Position numbers and translations under genes: made by a program. The notes beneath the pieces were generated by a model that was not told where the DNA came from, made no database searches, and worked only from the letters and a program-made list of their open reading frames with translations. A DNA stretch of 64,000 nucleotides from an uncultured Kangiella sp. (GTDB lineage: Bacteria; Pseudomonadota; Gammaproteobacteria; Enterobacterales; Kangiellaceae): the NCBI GenBank assembly GCA_947503435.1, contig CANNDL010000001.1, positions 271,469 to 335,468 of the forward strand. The letters are read 5' to 3'. Shown in pieces: positions 27,948 through 36,090 of the stretch (position 1 is its first letter; each line of letters begins with the position of its first letter).

Positions 27948-30125
27948 ATGTCAGAAAATCAACACCAGTTTTATGCTTCTTGTCCGCCAGGGTTGGAAGG
28001 GCTATTGATGGATGAATTAGGGCAGCTTGGCGCTCAAAATATCAAAGAGCATCCAACTCACTTAACCTTCGAAGGCGAAATTGAAGTGGGCTATAAAGCT
28101 TGCTTATATTCGCGCTTAGCCAATCGTATATATTTATGCTTGTTGCATGACCGGTTTGAATCTGCAGAAGAAATGTATAATAAAATAAATAGAATCGAAT
28201 GGGGCTGGCACTTTGATTTAACTCAATCCTTTGTGGTGGATTGTTCTGCACGTAAAAGCGCTTCAATTAAACATTCTGGTTTTGGCGCCCTTAAAGCTAA
28301 AGACGCGATTGTAGATTACTTCCAAGAACGATACGAACAACGTCCATCTGTGGATAAAGAAAATCCAGATTATCGAGTGCATGTGTTAGTCAATGGAACT
28401 CAGTTGAAAGTAGGCTTAGATTTGGCGGGACGAAGTTTGCACCAGCGCGGATACCGCGATTCGAAAGGTGCTGCACCGATAAAAGAAAATTTAGCTGCTG
28501 CCTTATTGATTCGTGCTAAATGGCCTGAGTTAGCCAAACAGGGTTATAACTTTCATGATCCTATGTGTGGCACGGGCACCATTTTAATAGAGGCGGCTAT
28601 GATGGCTGCTGGTATGGCACCTGGCATTCTAAATCCACACTTTGCATTTGAGCGTTGGAAACAGCATAACCAGGATTCTTGGCAAGAAATTCTAGCGGTA
28701 GCTAAACGTCAAGCTAATAAGAATAAATTGAATATTGATATTCAAATATTAGGCTCAGATCGTCATCGAAAAAGCTTGGAAATGGCTAATGCCAATGCTG
28801 AAAATGCGGGTTTGCAAGATGTTATAACGGTCAAAGAGCAAGATATTCGCTCTCCAGCGACTTTAGAATTAGGTGAGAAAGGTTTAATTGTAACCAATCC
28901 TCCTTATGGAGAACGTTTAGGTAACGAGAAAACCATAACAGATATTTATAAAAATTTAGGTGATTACTTCAAACAGCAATTTGATGGTTGGCAGGCAGCC
29001 ATGATTACTACTGAAAATGCATACGCCAAATCAATGGGGATTCGTTCTCATAAGCAATATAAACTCAAGAACGGTGCGCTAGATTGTCAATTGTATTTGT
29101 TTGACATCAAGCCAGAAAATGCATATCAACCATTTGATCCTAATAAGCTAAACCCTAATTGGGAAGCGAGCTTATCTGATGGTGCTAGCATGCTTAAAAA
29201 CCGATTGCGTAAGAATGCACAGCGACTTAAGTCTTATTTAAAACAGAATGATGTGAGTTGCTATCGTCTTTATGATGCGGACTTGCCTGAATATTCTGCG
29301 GCAATTGATATTTATGAAGATGAAGTCATTGTGCAAGAATATGCTGCGCCTAAAGAAATACCAGAGAAAGTTACCTTAAAGCGCTTGAATGAAATCAAAC
29401 GCGTAGTGTCTGGAGTATTGCAAATTGTTGAGGCAAAAATTCACATAAAGCAACGCTTGCGCCAAAAGGGAACCCAGCAATACGAAAAGCATAGTGATAG
29501 TGATGAGTTTAAGTTGGTAAACGAACAAGGTCTGAAGTTTCACGTGAATCTAAATCGCTATTTGGATACGGGGTTATTTTTAGATCATCGCAAGACCCGA
29601 AGAATGATTCGGTCGGAATCTCAAGGTAAGAGATTTTTGAATCTGTTTGCATATACCGGCTCAGTAAGTGTTTATGCCGCCAAAGGTGGCGCTAAAACTA
29701 CTACGATTGATATGTCGAAAACTTACCTTAATTGGGCCATGAAGAATTTTTCAGTTAATGATATTAACGTTTATGGACACAGTTTTATCCAAGCAGACTG
29801 TTTGCAGTGGCTAAAGGATGTTGGTTCGGACGAAGTGTATGATCTAATATTTCTAGATCCACCAACATTCTCTAATTCAAAACGAATGAACCATACGTTT
29901 GATGTGCAAAGGGATCAAGTTGAATTGGTTCGAAAAACTATGCAACTTCTAGATAGTAAAGGAAAGCTATATTTTTCAAACAACTTTAAAAAGTTTGATA
30001 TGGATAGAGAATTAATGGATGAATACCAAATTCATGAAATTAGTGCTAAAACTTTGCCATTAGACTTTCAAAAGAGTCGAAACCATCATCGTTGTTGGCT
30101 TATACAGCACCGAAAGATTGATTAA
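27948..30125 (+). CDS. rlmL: Bifunctional 23S rRNA methyltransferase RlmKL (G2445 m2G / G2069 m7G)
   Basis: A 725-residue fusion (E. coli RlmKL 702). An N-terminal THUMP region (about residues 45-160) binds RNA. The RlmL methyltransferase follows, with DPMCGTGTILIEAA (SAM motif I) and the catalytic VTNPPYGERLG. The RlmK half has the PUA-like linker, GLFLDHRKTRRMIR, LNLFAYTGSVSVYAA and LDPPTFSNSKR. The two halves methylate neighbouring guanines of 23S rRNA during 50S assembly. It is 26 bases after pyrD and probably co-transcribed; a strong terminator follows. Confidence 0.96.
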   Translation: MSENQHQFYASCPPGLEGLLMDELGQLGAQNIKEHPTHLTFEGEIEVGYKACLYSRLANRIYLCLLHDRFESAEEMYNKINRIEWGWHFDLTQSFVVDCSARKSASIKHSGFGALKAKDAIVDYFQERYEQRPSVDKENPDYRVHVLVNGTQLKVGLDLAGRSLHQRGYRDSKGAAPIKENLAAALLIRAKWPELAKQGYNFHDPMCGTGTILIEAAMMAAGMAPGILNPHFAFERWKQHNQDSWQEILAVAKRQANKNKLNIDIQILGSDRHRKSLEMANANAENAGLQDVITVKEQDIRSPATLELGEKGLIVTNPPYGERLGNEKTITDIYKNLGDYFKQQFDGWQAAMITTENAYAKSMGIRSHKQYKLKNGALDCQLYLFDIKPENAYQPFDPNKLNPNWEASLSDGASMLKNRLRKNAQRLKSYLKQNDVSCYRLYDADLPEYSAAIDIYEDEVIVQEYAAPKEIPEKVTLKRLNEIKRVVSGVLQIVEAKIHIKQRLRQKGTQQYEKHSDSDEFKLVNEQGLKFHVNLNRYLDTGLFLDHRKTRRMIRSESQGKRFLNLFAYTGSVSVYAAKGGAKTTTIDMSKTYLNWAMKNFSVNDINVYGHSFIQADCLQWLKDVGSDEVYDLIFLDPPTFSNSKRMNHTFDVQRDQVELVRKTMQLLDSKGKLYFSNNFKKFDMDRELMDEYQIHEISAKTLPLDFQKSRNHHRCWLIQHRKID

Positions 30126-30133
30126 AATATAAA

Positions 30134-30159
30134 AAAAACCGGCATATGCCGGTTTTTTT
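30134..30159. terminator. Bidirectional intrinsic terminator between rlmKL and the histone-like gene
   Basis: AAAACCGGCATATGCCGGTTTT, an almost self-complementary hairpin flanked by A and T tracts. Serves convergent genes. Confidence 0.9.
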
Positions 30160-30175
30160 ATTGAAGTATTAAGAA

Positions 30176-30940
30176 TTACTTCTTTTTCTTAGCTACTTTC
30201 TTTTTGGCAGGTGCTTTTTTCTTAGCAGGAGCCTTTTTCTTAGCTACTTTCTTTTTGGCAGGTGCTTTTTTCTTAGCAGGCGCCTTTTTCTTAACTACTT
30301 TCTTTTTGGCAGGTGCTTTTTTCTTAGCAGGAGCCTTTTTCTTAGCTACTTTCTTTTTGGCGGGTGCTTTTTTCTTAGCAGGGGCCTTTTTCTTAGCTAC
30401 TTTCTTTTTAGCGGGAGATTTTTTCTTAGTTGCTTTCTTTTTTGCAGCGGCTTTAGCTTTTTTAGCGGCAGCAGCAGCTTTCTTTTTGTCGGCGGCAGCT
30501 TTCTTTTTAGCAGCAGCGGCAGCTTTCTTTTTAGCAGCAGCAGCTTTTTTCTTATCAGCAGCAGCTTTTTTCTTAGCAGCAGCGGCAGCTTTTTTCTTTT
30601 CTTTAGCAGCCCATTCTTTTTCAAACTTAGCAACTGCTTTTGCTAATGCCGCTTCTTTAGTGGCAACAGCTTTTGCGCTAGCAGCAACAGCTTTTGCTTT
30701 GGTCACTGCTTTTGCAGATGAAGCTACAGCACGTTTAGCTTTTGCTGCTGCATCTTTTGCTTTCTTGGCTGCAGCTTTAGATGCTTTAGTTGGTTTGGCT
30801 TTAGCTTTCGCTGCAGCGTCTTTAGCTTTGGCAGTTGCTTTAGCTAAAGTTGCTTTATCTTTAGCGGCAGCTTTTACTGCTTTAGCTTGTGCAGATTCAG
30901 CTGACTTTAGAGCTGCTGCAGAAGTTTGTTTCTTGGCCAT
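30176..30940 (-). CDS. Ala/Lys/Pro-rich histone H1-like (AlgP-like) DNA-binding protein
   Basis: A 254-residue, extremely basic low-complexity protein. The N-terminal two thirds are Ala/Lys (SAAALKSAESAQAKAVKAAA, then AAAAKKKAAADKKKAAA runs). The C-terminus is a tandem repeat of 17 residues of the form VAKKKAPAKKKAPAKKK, encoded by 51-bp DNA repeats. This composition resembles bacterial histone H1-like proteins and Pseudomonas AlgP and suggests unstructured, nonspecific binding to DNA. There is no folded domain. The minus strand is chosen because it has a strong ribosome binding site (AGGGG 8 bases before ATG) and a good promoter; the opposite open frame (30204-31013) is an artefact of composition. 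Exact role unknown. Confidence 0.85.
   Translation of the reverse strand: MAKKQTSAAALKSAESAQAKAVKAAAKDKATLAKATAKAKDAAAKAKAKPTKASKAAAKKAKDAAAKAKRAVASSAKAVTKAKAVAASAKAVATKEAALAKAVAKFEKEWAAKEKKKAAAAAKKKAAADKKKAAAAKKKAAAAAKKKAAADKKKAAAAAKKAKAAAKKKATKKKSPAKKKVAKKKAPAKKKAPAKKKVAKKKAPAKKKAPAKKKVVKKKAPAKKKAPAKKKVAKKKAPAKKKAPAKKKVAKKKK
30188..30408. repeat. 51-bp tandem repeats encoding the KAP-rich tail
   Basis: The same 51-base unit starts at 30188, 30239, 30290, 30341 and 30392 (four full copies plus a partial), with only a few substitutions. Each unit encodes 17 residues, so copy number can change without frameshift. Confidence 0.92.
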
Positions 30941-30984
30941 GGTCGTTTCCCCTGTCGTGAAATGTTTGGTTAATTTCCAATCAA

Positions 30985-31013
30985 ATTATACGAGAAGAAT
31001 TTTAGAAAGTTAA
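30985..31013 (-). promoter_or_regulatory. Sigma70-type promoter of the histone-like gene
   Basis: Reading on the minus strand, -35 TTAACT (31013-31008), 17-base spacer, -10 TATAAT (30990-30985), about 45 bases before the ATG. A perfect -10 and good -35 suggest strong expression. Confidence 0.65.
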
Positions 31014-31081
31014 TTAAATTTTATGGTAAAGTCGCATTAATTGATGTTTTTTCTAACTTTTTTCAAGTTTTTTTAAGAATA

Positions 31082-31336
31082 ATGCAAAAAATAATTTTTT
31101 TTACAACTTTTGGTTGCCACTTGTGCGAAAAAGTTGAGCAAATGTTTTCTCAATATTTTCACGAAAATAATGGTGCAATTAATTTTGAATTGGTCGTTTG
31201 TGACATCATTGATGATGAAGGTAATTTAGAAAAATATCGAACGAAAATTCCTGTTCTAAAAAACGAAAATTTAGATCAAGAAATTGAATGGCCATTTGAT
31301 TATTTTGAATTTAAAAGTTGGTTACCCACAAATTAA
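31082..31336 (+). CDS. Glutaredoxin-like (DUF836) thiol protein
   Basis: An 84-residue small thioredoxin-fold protein. The redox motif is C-H-L-C in FTTFGCHLCEKVEQMF, and the cis-proline is in TKIPVLKNENLD. It resembles glutaredoxin-like proteins of the YruB/DUF836 type, which often sit alone in gammaproteobacterial genomes. It is divergent from the histone-like gene. The ribosome binding site is weak (AAGAA). The substrate is unknown. Confidence 0.8.
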   Translation: MQKIIFFTTFGCHLCEKVEQMFSQYFHENNGAINFELVVCDIIDDEGNLEKYRTKIPVLKNENLDQEIEWPFDYFEFKSWLPTN

Positions 31337-31471
31337 ATTTTTCAAATTTCACGATTACAAAAATTATCATTTCATTTTATTAAAAAAATATCTCTTCCCC
31401 GCCGTTTTTTTTAACACTTAATAATATTATTTGAGAGATAAGCTCAAGTCATACTTGCTATTGAAGGGACC

Positions 31472-31500
31472 TTGACTTTTGCATGATTTGAACGTATGTT
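31472..31500 (+). promoter_or_regulatory. Likely psrA promoter
   Basis: -35 TTGACT (31472-31477), 17-base spacer, -10 TATGTT (31495-31500), about 30 bases before the ATG. The -10 lies inside the dyad described next. Confidence 0.55.
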
Positions 31501-31515
31501 TCAAACAAGTGTTTA
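31487..31515. promoter_or_regulatory. Putative PsrA operator dyads
   Basis: Two overlapping dyads. TTTGAA-N7-TTCAAA spans 31487-31505 and covers the -10. CAAAC-N4-GTTTA spans 31502-31515 and fits, except for its last base, the C/GAAAC-N2-4-GTTTG/C form reported for Pseudomonas PsrA. Suggests autorepression. Confidence 0.5.
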
Positions 31516-31531
31516 ATTTAATTGCATATTG

Positions 31532-32161
31532 ATGAGCAAGAACGATTCTACTAAAAGTAAAATTTTGGATGCTGCGGAGCAGTTATTCGCCGAAAGAGGC
31601 TTTGCCGAAACTAGTTTAAGGACTATTACAGCACGTGCTAAGGTTAATTTAGCCAGTGTTAATTACCACTTCGGCTCTAAAAAATCTCTTATTCAAGATG
31701 TTTTCGACCGATTCCTATCAGATTACAGTCATGAGTTAGGACAGGAACTGAATGCATTAGAAGCAAATGTCGGTAATCAGCTAGATACTGAGGTGTTGTT
31801 AAAAGCGTTGGTAAGGCCCTTGATTAGCATAGAAGCCAAGCGCGAGAAGTCTATTTCCATATTTATGCGTCTATTAGGGCGCGCTTATGCCGAAACGCAA
31901 GGTCATTTACGCCGCTATGTCACGGAAAAGTATGGCTATGTACTGGTCCGTTTTACTTTGCTGTTCCAAAAGGCTTATCCAACCTTGAGCAATGACCAGA
32001 TTTTCTGGCGCCTGCACTATACACTGGGAAGTCTAATTTTTACCTTAGCAGGTAGTGACGCACTTCGTGAAATTGCGGCGGCTGATTTTGACCGTCAAAT
32101 GCAGATAGAAGATGTTATTGATGAAATCATTCCGTTTTTAGCCGCAGGTATGAAAGCATAA
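31532..32161 (+). CDS. psrA: TetR-family fatty-acid regulator PsrA
   Basis: A 209-residue TetR regulator that tracks Pseudomonas PsrA along its length: KILDAAEQLFAERGFAETSLRTIT and VNLASVNYHFGSKKSLIQDVFDRFL (helix-turn-helix), then SIFMRLLGRAYAETQGHLRRYV and IIPFLAAGMKA in the ligand domain. Pseudomonas PsrA senses long-chain fatty acids, represses itself and beta-oxidation genes, and affects rpoS. ATG at 31532 is preferred to TTG at 31529, since the latter adds only one Met. fadE begins 56 bases downstream, so the pair is probably one transcript and a regulator-target unit. The genome also carries FadR, so two fatty-acid sensors may coexist. Confidence 0.87.
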   Translation: MSKNDSTKSKILDAAEQLFAERGFAETSLRTITARAKVNLASVNYHFGSKKSLIQDVFDRFLSDYSHELGQELNALEANVGNQLDTEVLLKALVRPLISIEAKREKSISIFMRLLGRAYAETQGHLRRYVTEKYGYVLVRFTLLFQKAYPTLSNDQIFWRLHYTLGSLIFTLAGSDALREIAAADFDRQMQIEDVIDEIIPFLAAGMKA

Positions 32162-32217
32162 AGCTAGAAACATAAAGTTAACTGAAAGTATAAAAGTTGT
32201 AGATTGAGGAAAATAAA

Positions 32218-34695
32218 ATGACTGGATTGTGGCAGTTGTTGTTAATGATGTTGGTTGCGGGCGTTTGCGCCTATAACCGTTGGCCAATGAAAAAAGTTAT
32301 GTTGGCGAATTTGGCTGCTTTGGCACTAATTGTTTTTAGCAGCAATTTGGCCTGGGGGTTTTATGTCTCAGCTATTGTTTATGGCTTTGTAGCTTTATTC
32401 TATTTATTACCTGATTTACGTATGGATTGGATCTCTCGTAAAGCCTACAACTTTATGCAAAAAGTTTTACCACCAATGAATGAAACTGAAAAAGTTGCAT
32501 TGGAAGCTGGCGATGTATGGTGGGATGGTGATTTATTTCAGGGTAATCCAGACTGGAAAAAAATGCTGGATATCGAAAAGCCAACATTAACGGATGAAGA
32601 ACAAGCTTTTGTGGACAATGAGACAGAAGAGTTGTGTGAAATGCTTGATGATTGGGATATTGTCCATAAGCGTAAAGACTTGCCACCTGAAGTTTGGCAA
32701 TTTATTAAAGATAAAGGCTTTTTAGGCATGATCATTCCTAAAGAGTATGGCGGTAAAGGTTTTTCAGCATTAGCCCATTCGACGGTAGTCACTAAAATTG
32801 CTACACGCTCAGGCAGTGCTGCTGTAACCGTCATGGTCCCAAACTCACTAGGTCCAGGCGAGCTTTTATTGCACTATGGAACGCAAGAACAAAAAGACTA
32901 TTATTTACCGCGTTTAGCTGAAGGTAAGGAAATTCCTTGCTTTGCTTTAACTTCTCCAGTGGCCGGCTCCGATGCAGGTGCCATTCCTGATAAAGGTGTG
33001 GTTTGTATGGGCGAACATGATGGTAAAGAAGTTTTAGGTATTAAACTGGATTGGAACAAGCGCTATATTACGCTTGCACCCGTAGCAACTATCGTTGGAT
33101 TGGCTTTTAAATTATATGATCCTGATGGTTTGCTTGGCGATTCTGAAAAAGAAGATTATGGGATCACTTGTGCCTTAATTCCACATGACCATCCTGGTGT
33201 GGAGATAGGTCAAAGGCACCTACCAATGAACCAAGCCTTTATGAATGGTACTACTAAGGGTAAAGACGTATTTATTCCGTTGGATATGCTTATAGGTGGT
33301 AAAGAGTACGCAGGTCAAGGCTGGCGTATGTTGATGGAGTCATTAGCAGCAGGTCGTTCGATTTCTTTACCAGCAATGGGTACAGCTGTATCCAAATTAT
33401 CTTATCGGTTAACAGGAGCTTACGCTCTAGTGCGTGAGCAATTTAAAACGCCAATTGCACGCTTTGAAGGTATTGAAGAAGCCATGGCACGAATTGCAGG
33501 AATGACTTACCGTATCGAAGCGATGCGCACTATGACTGCTGGCGCAGTAGATTTAGGAGTCAAACCATCAGTAGTTTCGGCTATAGCTAAATATCACATG
33601 ACGGAGATGGGTCGCCAAGTAATGAATGATTCGATGGATATTCATGCTGGTCGCGCCATTATTATGGGCGAGCGCAACTACTTAGCAAATGGCTATATGA
33701 GTCAGCCTATCGGTATAACTGTCGAGGGCGCCAATATCCTTACGCGTAATTTAATGATCTTTGGACAAGGTGCTGTGCGCTGCCACCCTTATGTATTCCG
33801 TGAAATGTTGGCGGCTCAGATGGAAGACAAAGAAGAGGGCGTTAAGCGATTTGATAGTCTATTATTCCGCCATATTGGCTACGGAGTTAGTAACTTTGCA
33901 CGTACTTTAGGATTAGGTTTAAGCTGCGGTTTATTCGCTAAGAAACCGGTTGCAGGTCAAACTGGTAAGTACTACCAACAACTTACTCGTATGAGTTCTG
34001 CTTTAGCGCTTACTTCAGATGTAGCAATGGGCATGCTAGGCGGCGATTTAAAACGAAAAGAGCGCTTGTCTGCACGTCTAGCGGATGTATTAAGCGAACT
34101 GTATATGGCTTCAACGGTATTGAAGTATTATGAAGATAATGAACGCCCGATTGCAGACTTACCATACGTTCAATGGAATATTGAACAGTCCCTAGAGAAA
34201 ATGCAGCAAGCGTTCTATGAGTTTTATGAAAATTTCCCTAATAAATGGGTAGGTAAATTCTTAAGATTAGTTGCTTTCCCATACGGTAAAAGCTACAGCA
34301 AACCAAGTGATCGCTTAGATCGTCAGGTTGTAAAACCAATGCTAACTAACAATGAGTTACGAGATCGACTGACTAATTACTCATTCGTAGGCAAAGAAGC
34401 TGATGATGTAACTGGTCGAGTTGAGCAAGCATTCTTTAAAGTTTTAGCCGCAGATGAAGTTCGTCGTAAATTGCGCAAAGCTATGAAGGCTAAAGAGCTT
34501 GATAAAAACGCTACTAATATGGAGAGAATCGAACAAGCCATTGAAAAGGGCATCATCAACGAAGAAGAACGTCAAATTTTGGTAGATGCTGAAGAGGCAC
34601 GTATGGATGTGATCCAAGTTGATGATTATTCGCATGAGCAAATTTCTGGCGTAGTTGATGAAAAACCAAAGAAGAAAAAGTCAAAAGCAGCTTAA
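32218..34695 (+). CDS. fadE: Acyl-CoA dehydrogenase FadE
   Basis: An 825-residue long form (E. coli FadE 814). Two N-terminal hydrophobic segments (residues 1-25 and 30-65) are typical. The acyl-CoA dehydrogenase core runs from about 110 to 500, with IIPKEYGGKGFSALAHS, CFALTSPVAGSDAG (FAD/substrate region) and MDIHAGRAIIMGERNYLA; the DUF1974 C-terminal domain follows (PYGKSYSKPSDRLDRQV). It catalyses the first oxidation step of fatty acid beta-oxidation at the inner membrane. ATG at 32218 follows GAGGAAAATAAA. The tail ends in a Lys-rich stretch (DEKPKKKKSKAA). Probably regulated by PsrA upstream. Confidence 0.95.
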   Translation: MTGLWQLLLMMLVAGVCAYNRWPMKKVMLANLAALALIVFSSNLAWGFYVSAIVYGFVALFYLLPDLRMDWISRKAYNFMQKVLPPMNETEKVALEAGDVWWDGDLFQGNPDWKKMLDIEKPTLTDEEQAFVDNETEELCEMLDDWDIVHKRKDLPPEVWQFIKDKGFLGMIIPKEYGGKGFSALAHSTVVTKIATRSGSAAVTVMVPNSLGPGELLLHYGTQEQKDYYLPRLAEGKEIPCFALTSPVAGSDAGAIPDKGVVCMGEHDGKEVLGIKLDWNKRYITLAPVATIVGLAFKLYDPDGLLGDSEKEDYGITCALIPHDHPGVEIGQRHLPMNQAFMNGTTKGKDVFIPLDMLIGGKEYAGQGWRMLMESLAAGRSISLPAMGTAVSKLSYRLTGAYALVREQFKTPIARFEGIEEAMARIAGMTYRIEAMRTMTAGAVDLGVKPSVVSAIAKYHMTEMGRQVMNDSMDIHAGRAIIMGERNYLANGYMSQPIGITVEGANILTRNLMIFGQGAVRCHPYVFREMLAAQMEDKEEGVKRFDSLLFRHIGYGVSNFARTLGLGLSCGLFAKKPVAGQTGKYYQQLTRMSSALALTSDVAMGMLGGDLKRKERLSARLADVLSELYMASTVLKYYEDNERPIADLPYVQWNIEQSLEKMQQAFYEFYENFPNKWVGKFLRLVAFPYGKSYSKPSDRLDRQVVKPMLTNNELRDRLTNYSFVGKEADDVTGRVEQAFFKVLAADEVRRKLRKAMKAKELDKNATNMERIEQAIEKGIINEEERQILVDAEEARMDVIQVDDYSHEQISGVVDEKPKKKKSKAA

Positions 34696-34716
34696 TTGTA
34701 AAATATAAAGCATTGC

Positions 34717-34758
34717 AAAGCCCTTATCCTATAATTTGTTGGACTGAGGGCTTTTTTT
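34717..34758 (+). terminator. Intrinsic terminator after fadE
   Basis: AAAGCCCTTATCC pairs imperfectly with GGACTGAGGGCTTT around a central AT loop, followed by eight T. Confidence 0.8.
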
Positions 34759-34859
34759 TGATAGCTTAAGAAAGCATTTCTATTATTGAAAAGGATATTC
34801 AAATTAACAAGAGCATATTAAAGCAAGCTGAATTAATTTCTTCTACTGATTATAAAATT

Positions 34860-35954
34860 TTGCCAGCACCGCCAGAGTTTGAACGTTCTTTTCTTGATGC
34901 TAATTTTGATACTAGAAGTAAACATTTCAAAGTAACGACTTATATAGGACTTTTTCTATTAGCAGTTTACGGGATAGGGGATATTTTAAATTTTGGCTGG
35001 CAAGATATTAGAGCTTTTGCTGTAAGGGCGATTGTAATAATAACGGCTGTTATATCGATAAATTATTTTACCAAAGAGCGTTATAAAAATATAATCGATC
35101 TGCTTATTGTTTTATCTGCAGTGGTTATAAGTGTTTCGATATTTTTTATTAAGTATTTCGCACACTCGAAAGGATTGGTCTATTATTCTGCTGGTTATAT
35201 GATAACTATCGCTTATTATAACATCGTGATCCAACCCAGATTCTGGTATTCATTTGCGAGCTCTTTAGTAGTATATTTCAGTGGGTTGATATTCTTTTAT
35301 CAACTTGGCTTTTCCAAACAGCAATTGGCTTACATTTTCTTTGATTCTACAACGATTATTTTTTTAAGTCTTTTATCTAATTACTTTATACAACTACAAG
35401 TACGAAAAACTTTTGCCCGAAAACTCTTGGCCGATTATGCAAAAGAAAAAGAGTTACTAGCTAAAGAACAATTATTAGAAATATCTAATCAAGACTCATT
35501 AACTGGATTATCAAATAGACGCTTTTTTGATGAATCAAAAGAGGTGTTTGATAAAGAAAATACGGGTGTCATTTTTTTAGATATTGACTACTTTAAACTC
35601 TTTAATGATAACTTTGGACATTTAGAAGGTGATGATTGCATAAAATTAGTAGCAAACACTATTGCTGCAAATGTTCGTGAGGGCGATTTGTTGGCCAGGT
35701 ATGGTGGAGAGGAATTTGTTATTTTAATGCCAAGTACTAACCCAAAAATCATACAAGCCGTCGCACAAAGAATGATAGAGCAAGTTGAAGCTCTAGATAT
35801 AGAACATCAAGCGTCGCCATTTAGAAAAGTTACTGTTAGTTTAGGTTGGAGTTTCTTAAATAAGAATAATTCTCTTGAAAGGTGTTTACGAGATGCCGAC
35901 TCAGCCTTGTATCAAGCTAAAGATAAAGGACGAAACCAATTCCATCCCCAATAA
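34860..35954 (+). CDS. Membrane diguanylate cyclase (GGDEF domain)
   Basis: About 364 residues from the first usable TTG. Five or six hydrophobic helices (about residues 25-185) form a membrane sensor with no named domain that I recognise. A short coiled linker (KEKELLAKEQLLEISNQ) leads to a complete GGDEF domain: DSLTGLSNRRFFDE, FLDIDYFKLFNDNFGHLEGDD (metal Asp) and active site ARYGGEEFVILMP, then DSALYQAKDKGRNQF. GGEEF is catalytically competent, so it should make c-di-GMP. The reading frame is open back to 34770 with no ATG or GTG. An ATT near 34803, 8 bases after AAAAGG, is a possible unusual start that would add about 19 residues. No EAL domain. Confidence 0.85.
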   Translation: MPAPPEFERSFLDANFDTRSKHFKVTTYIGLFLLAVYGIGDILNFGWQDIRAFAVRAIVIITAVISINYFTKERYKNIIDLLIVLSAVVISVSIFFIKYFAHSKGLVYYSAGYMITIAYYNIVIQPRFWYSFASSLVVYFSGLIFFYQLGFSKQQLAYIFFDSTTIIFLSLLSNYFIQLQVRKTFARKLLADYAKEKELLAKEQLLEISNQDSLTGLSNRRFFDESKEVFDKENTGVIFLDIDYFKLFNDNFGHLEGDDCIKLVANTIAANVREGDLLARYGGEEFVILMPSTNPKIIQAVAQRMIEQVEALDIEHQASPFRKVTVSLGWSFLNKNNSLERCLRDADSALYQAKDKGRNQFHPQ

Positions 35955-36090
35955 TTACGGTTTTTTGGTCTGACAAGTCACATTCTTTTTACCTTATCTT
36001 GCCTTATTTGCTATCCTATTAGGCATTAGTTGTAATATCGCATGATTATTAACCAGCAAGCTGTTCAGTTTGCTGTCGGAGAATGAAATT

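Noticed and set aside
30204-31013. Long plus-strand open frame rich in Ala/Phe/Leu (269 codons)
   Set aside because: It is the antisense of the Lys/Ala-rich gene; repeats and skewed codons keep the opposite frame open. The minus strand has the promoter and ribosome binding site.
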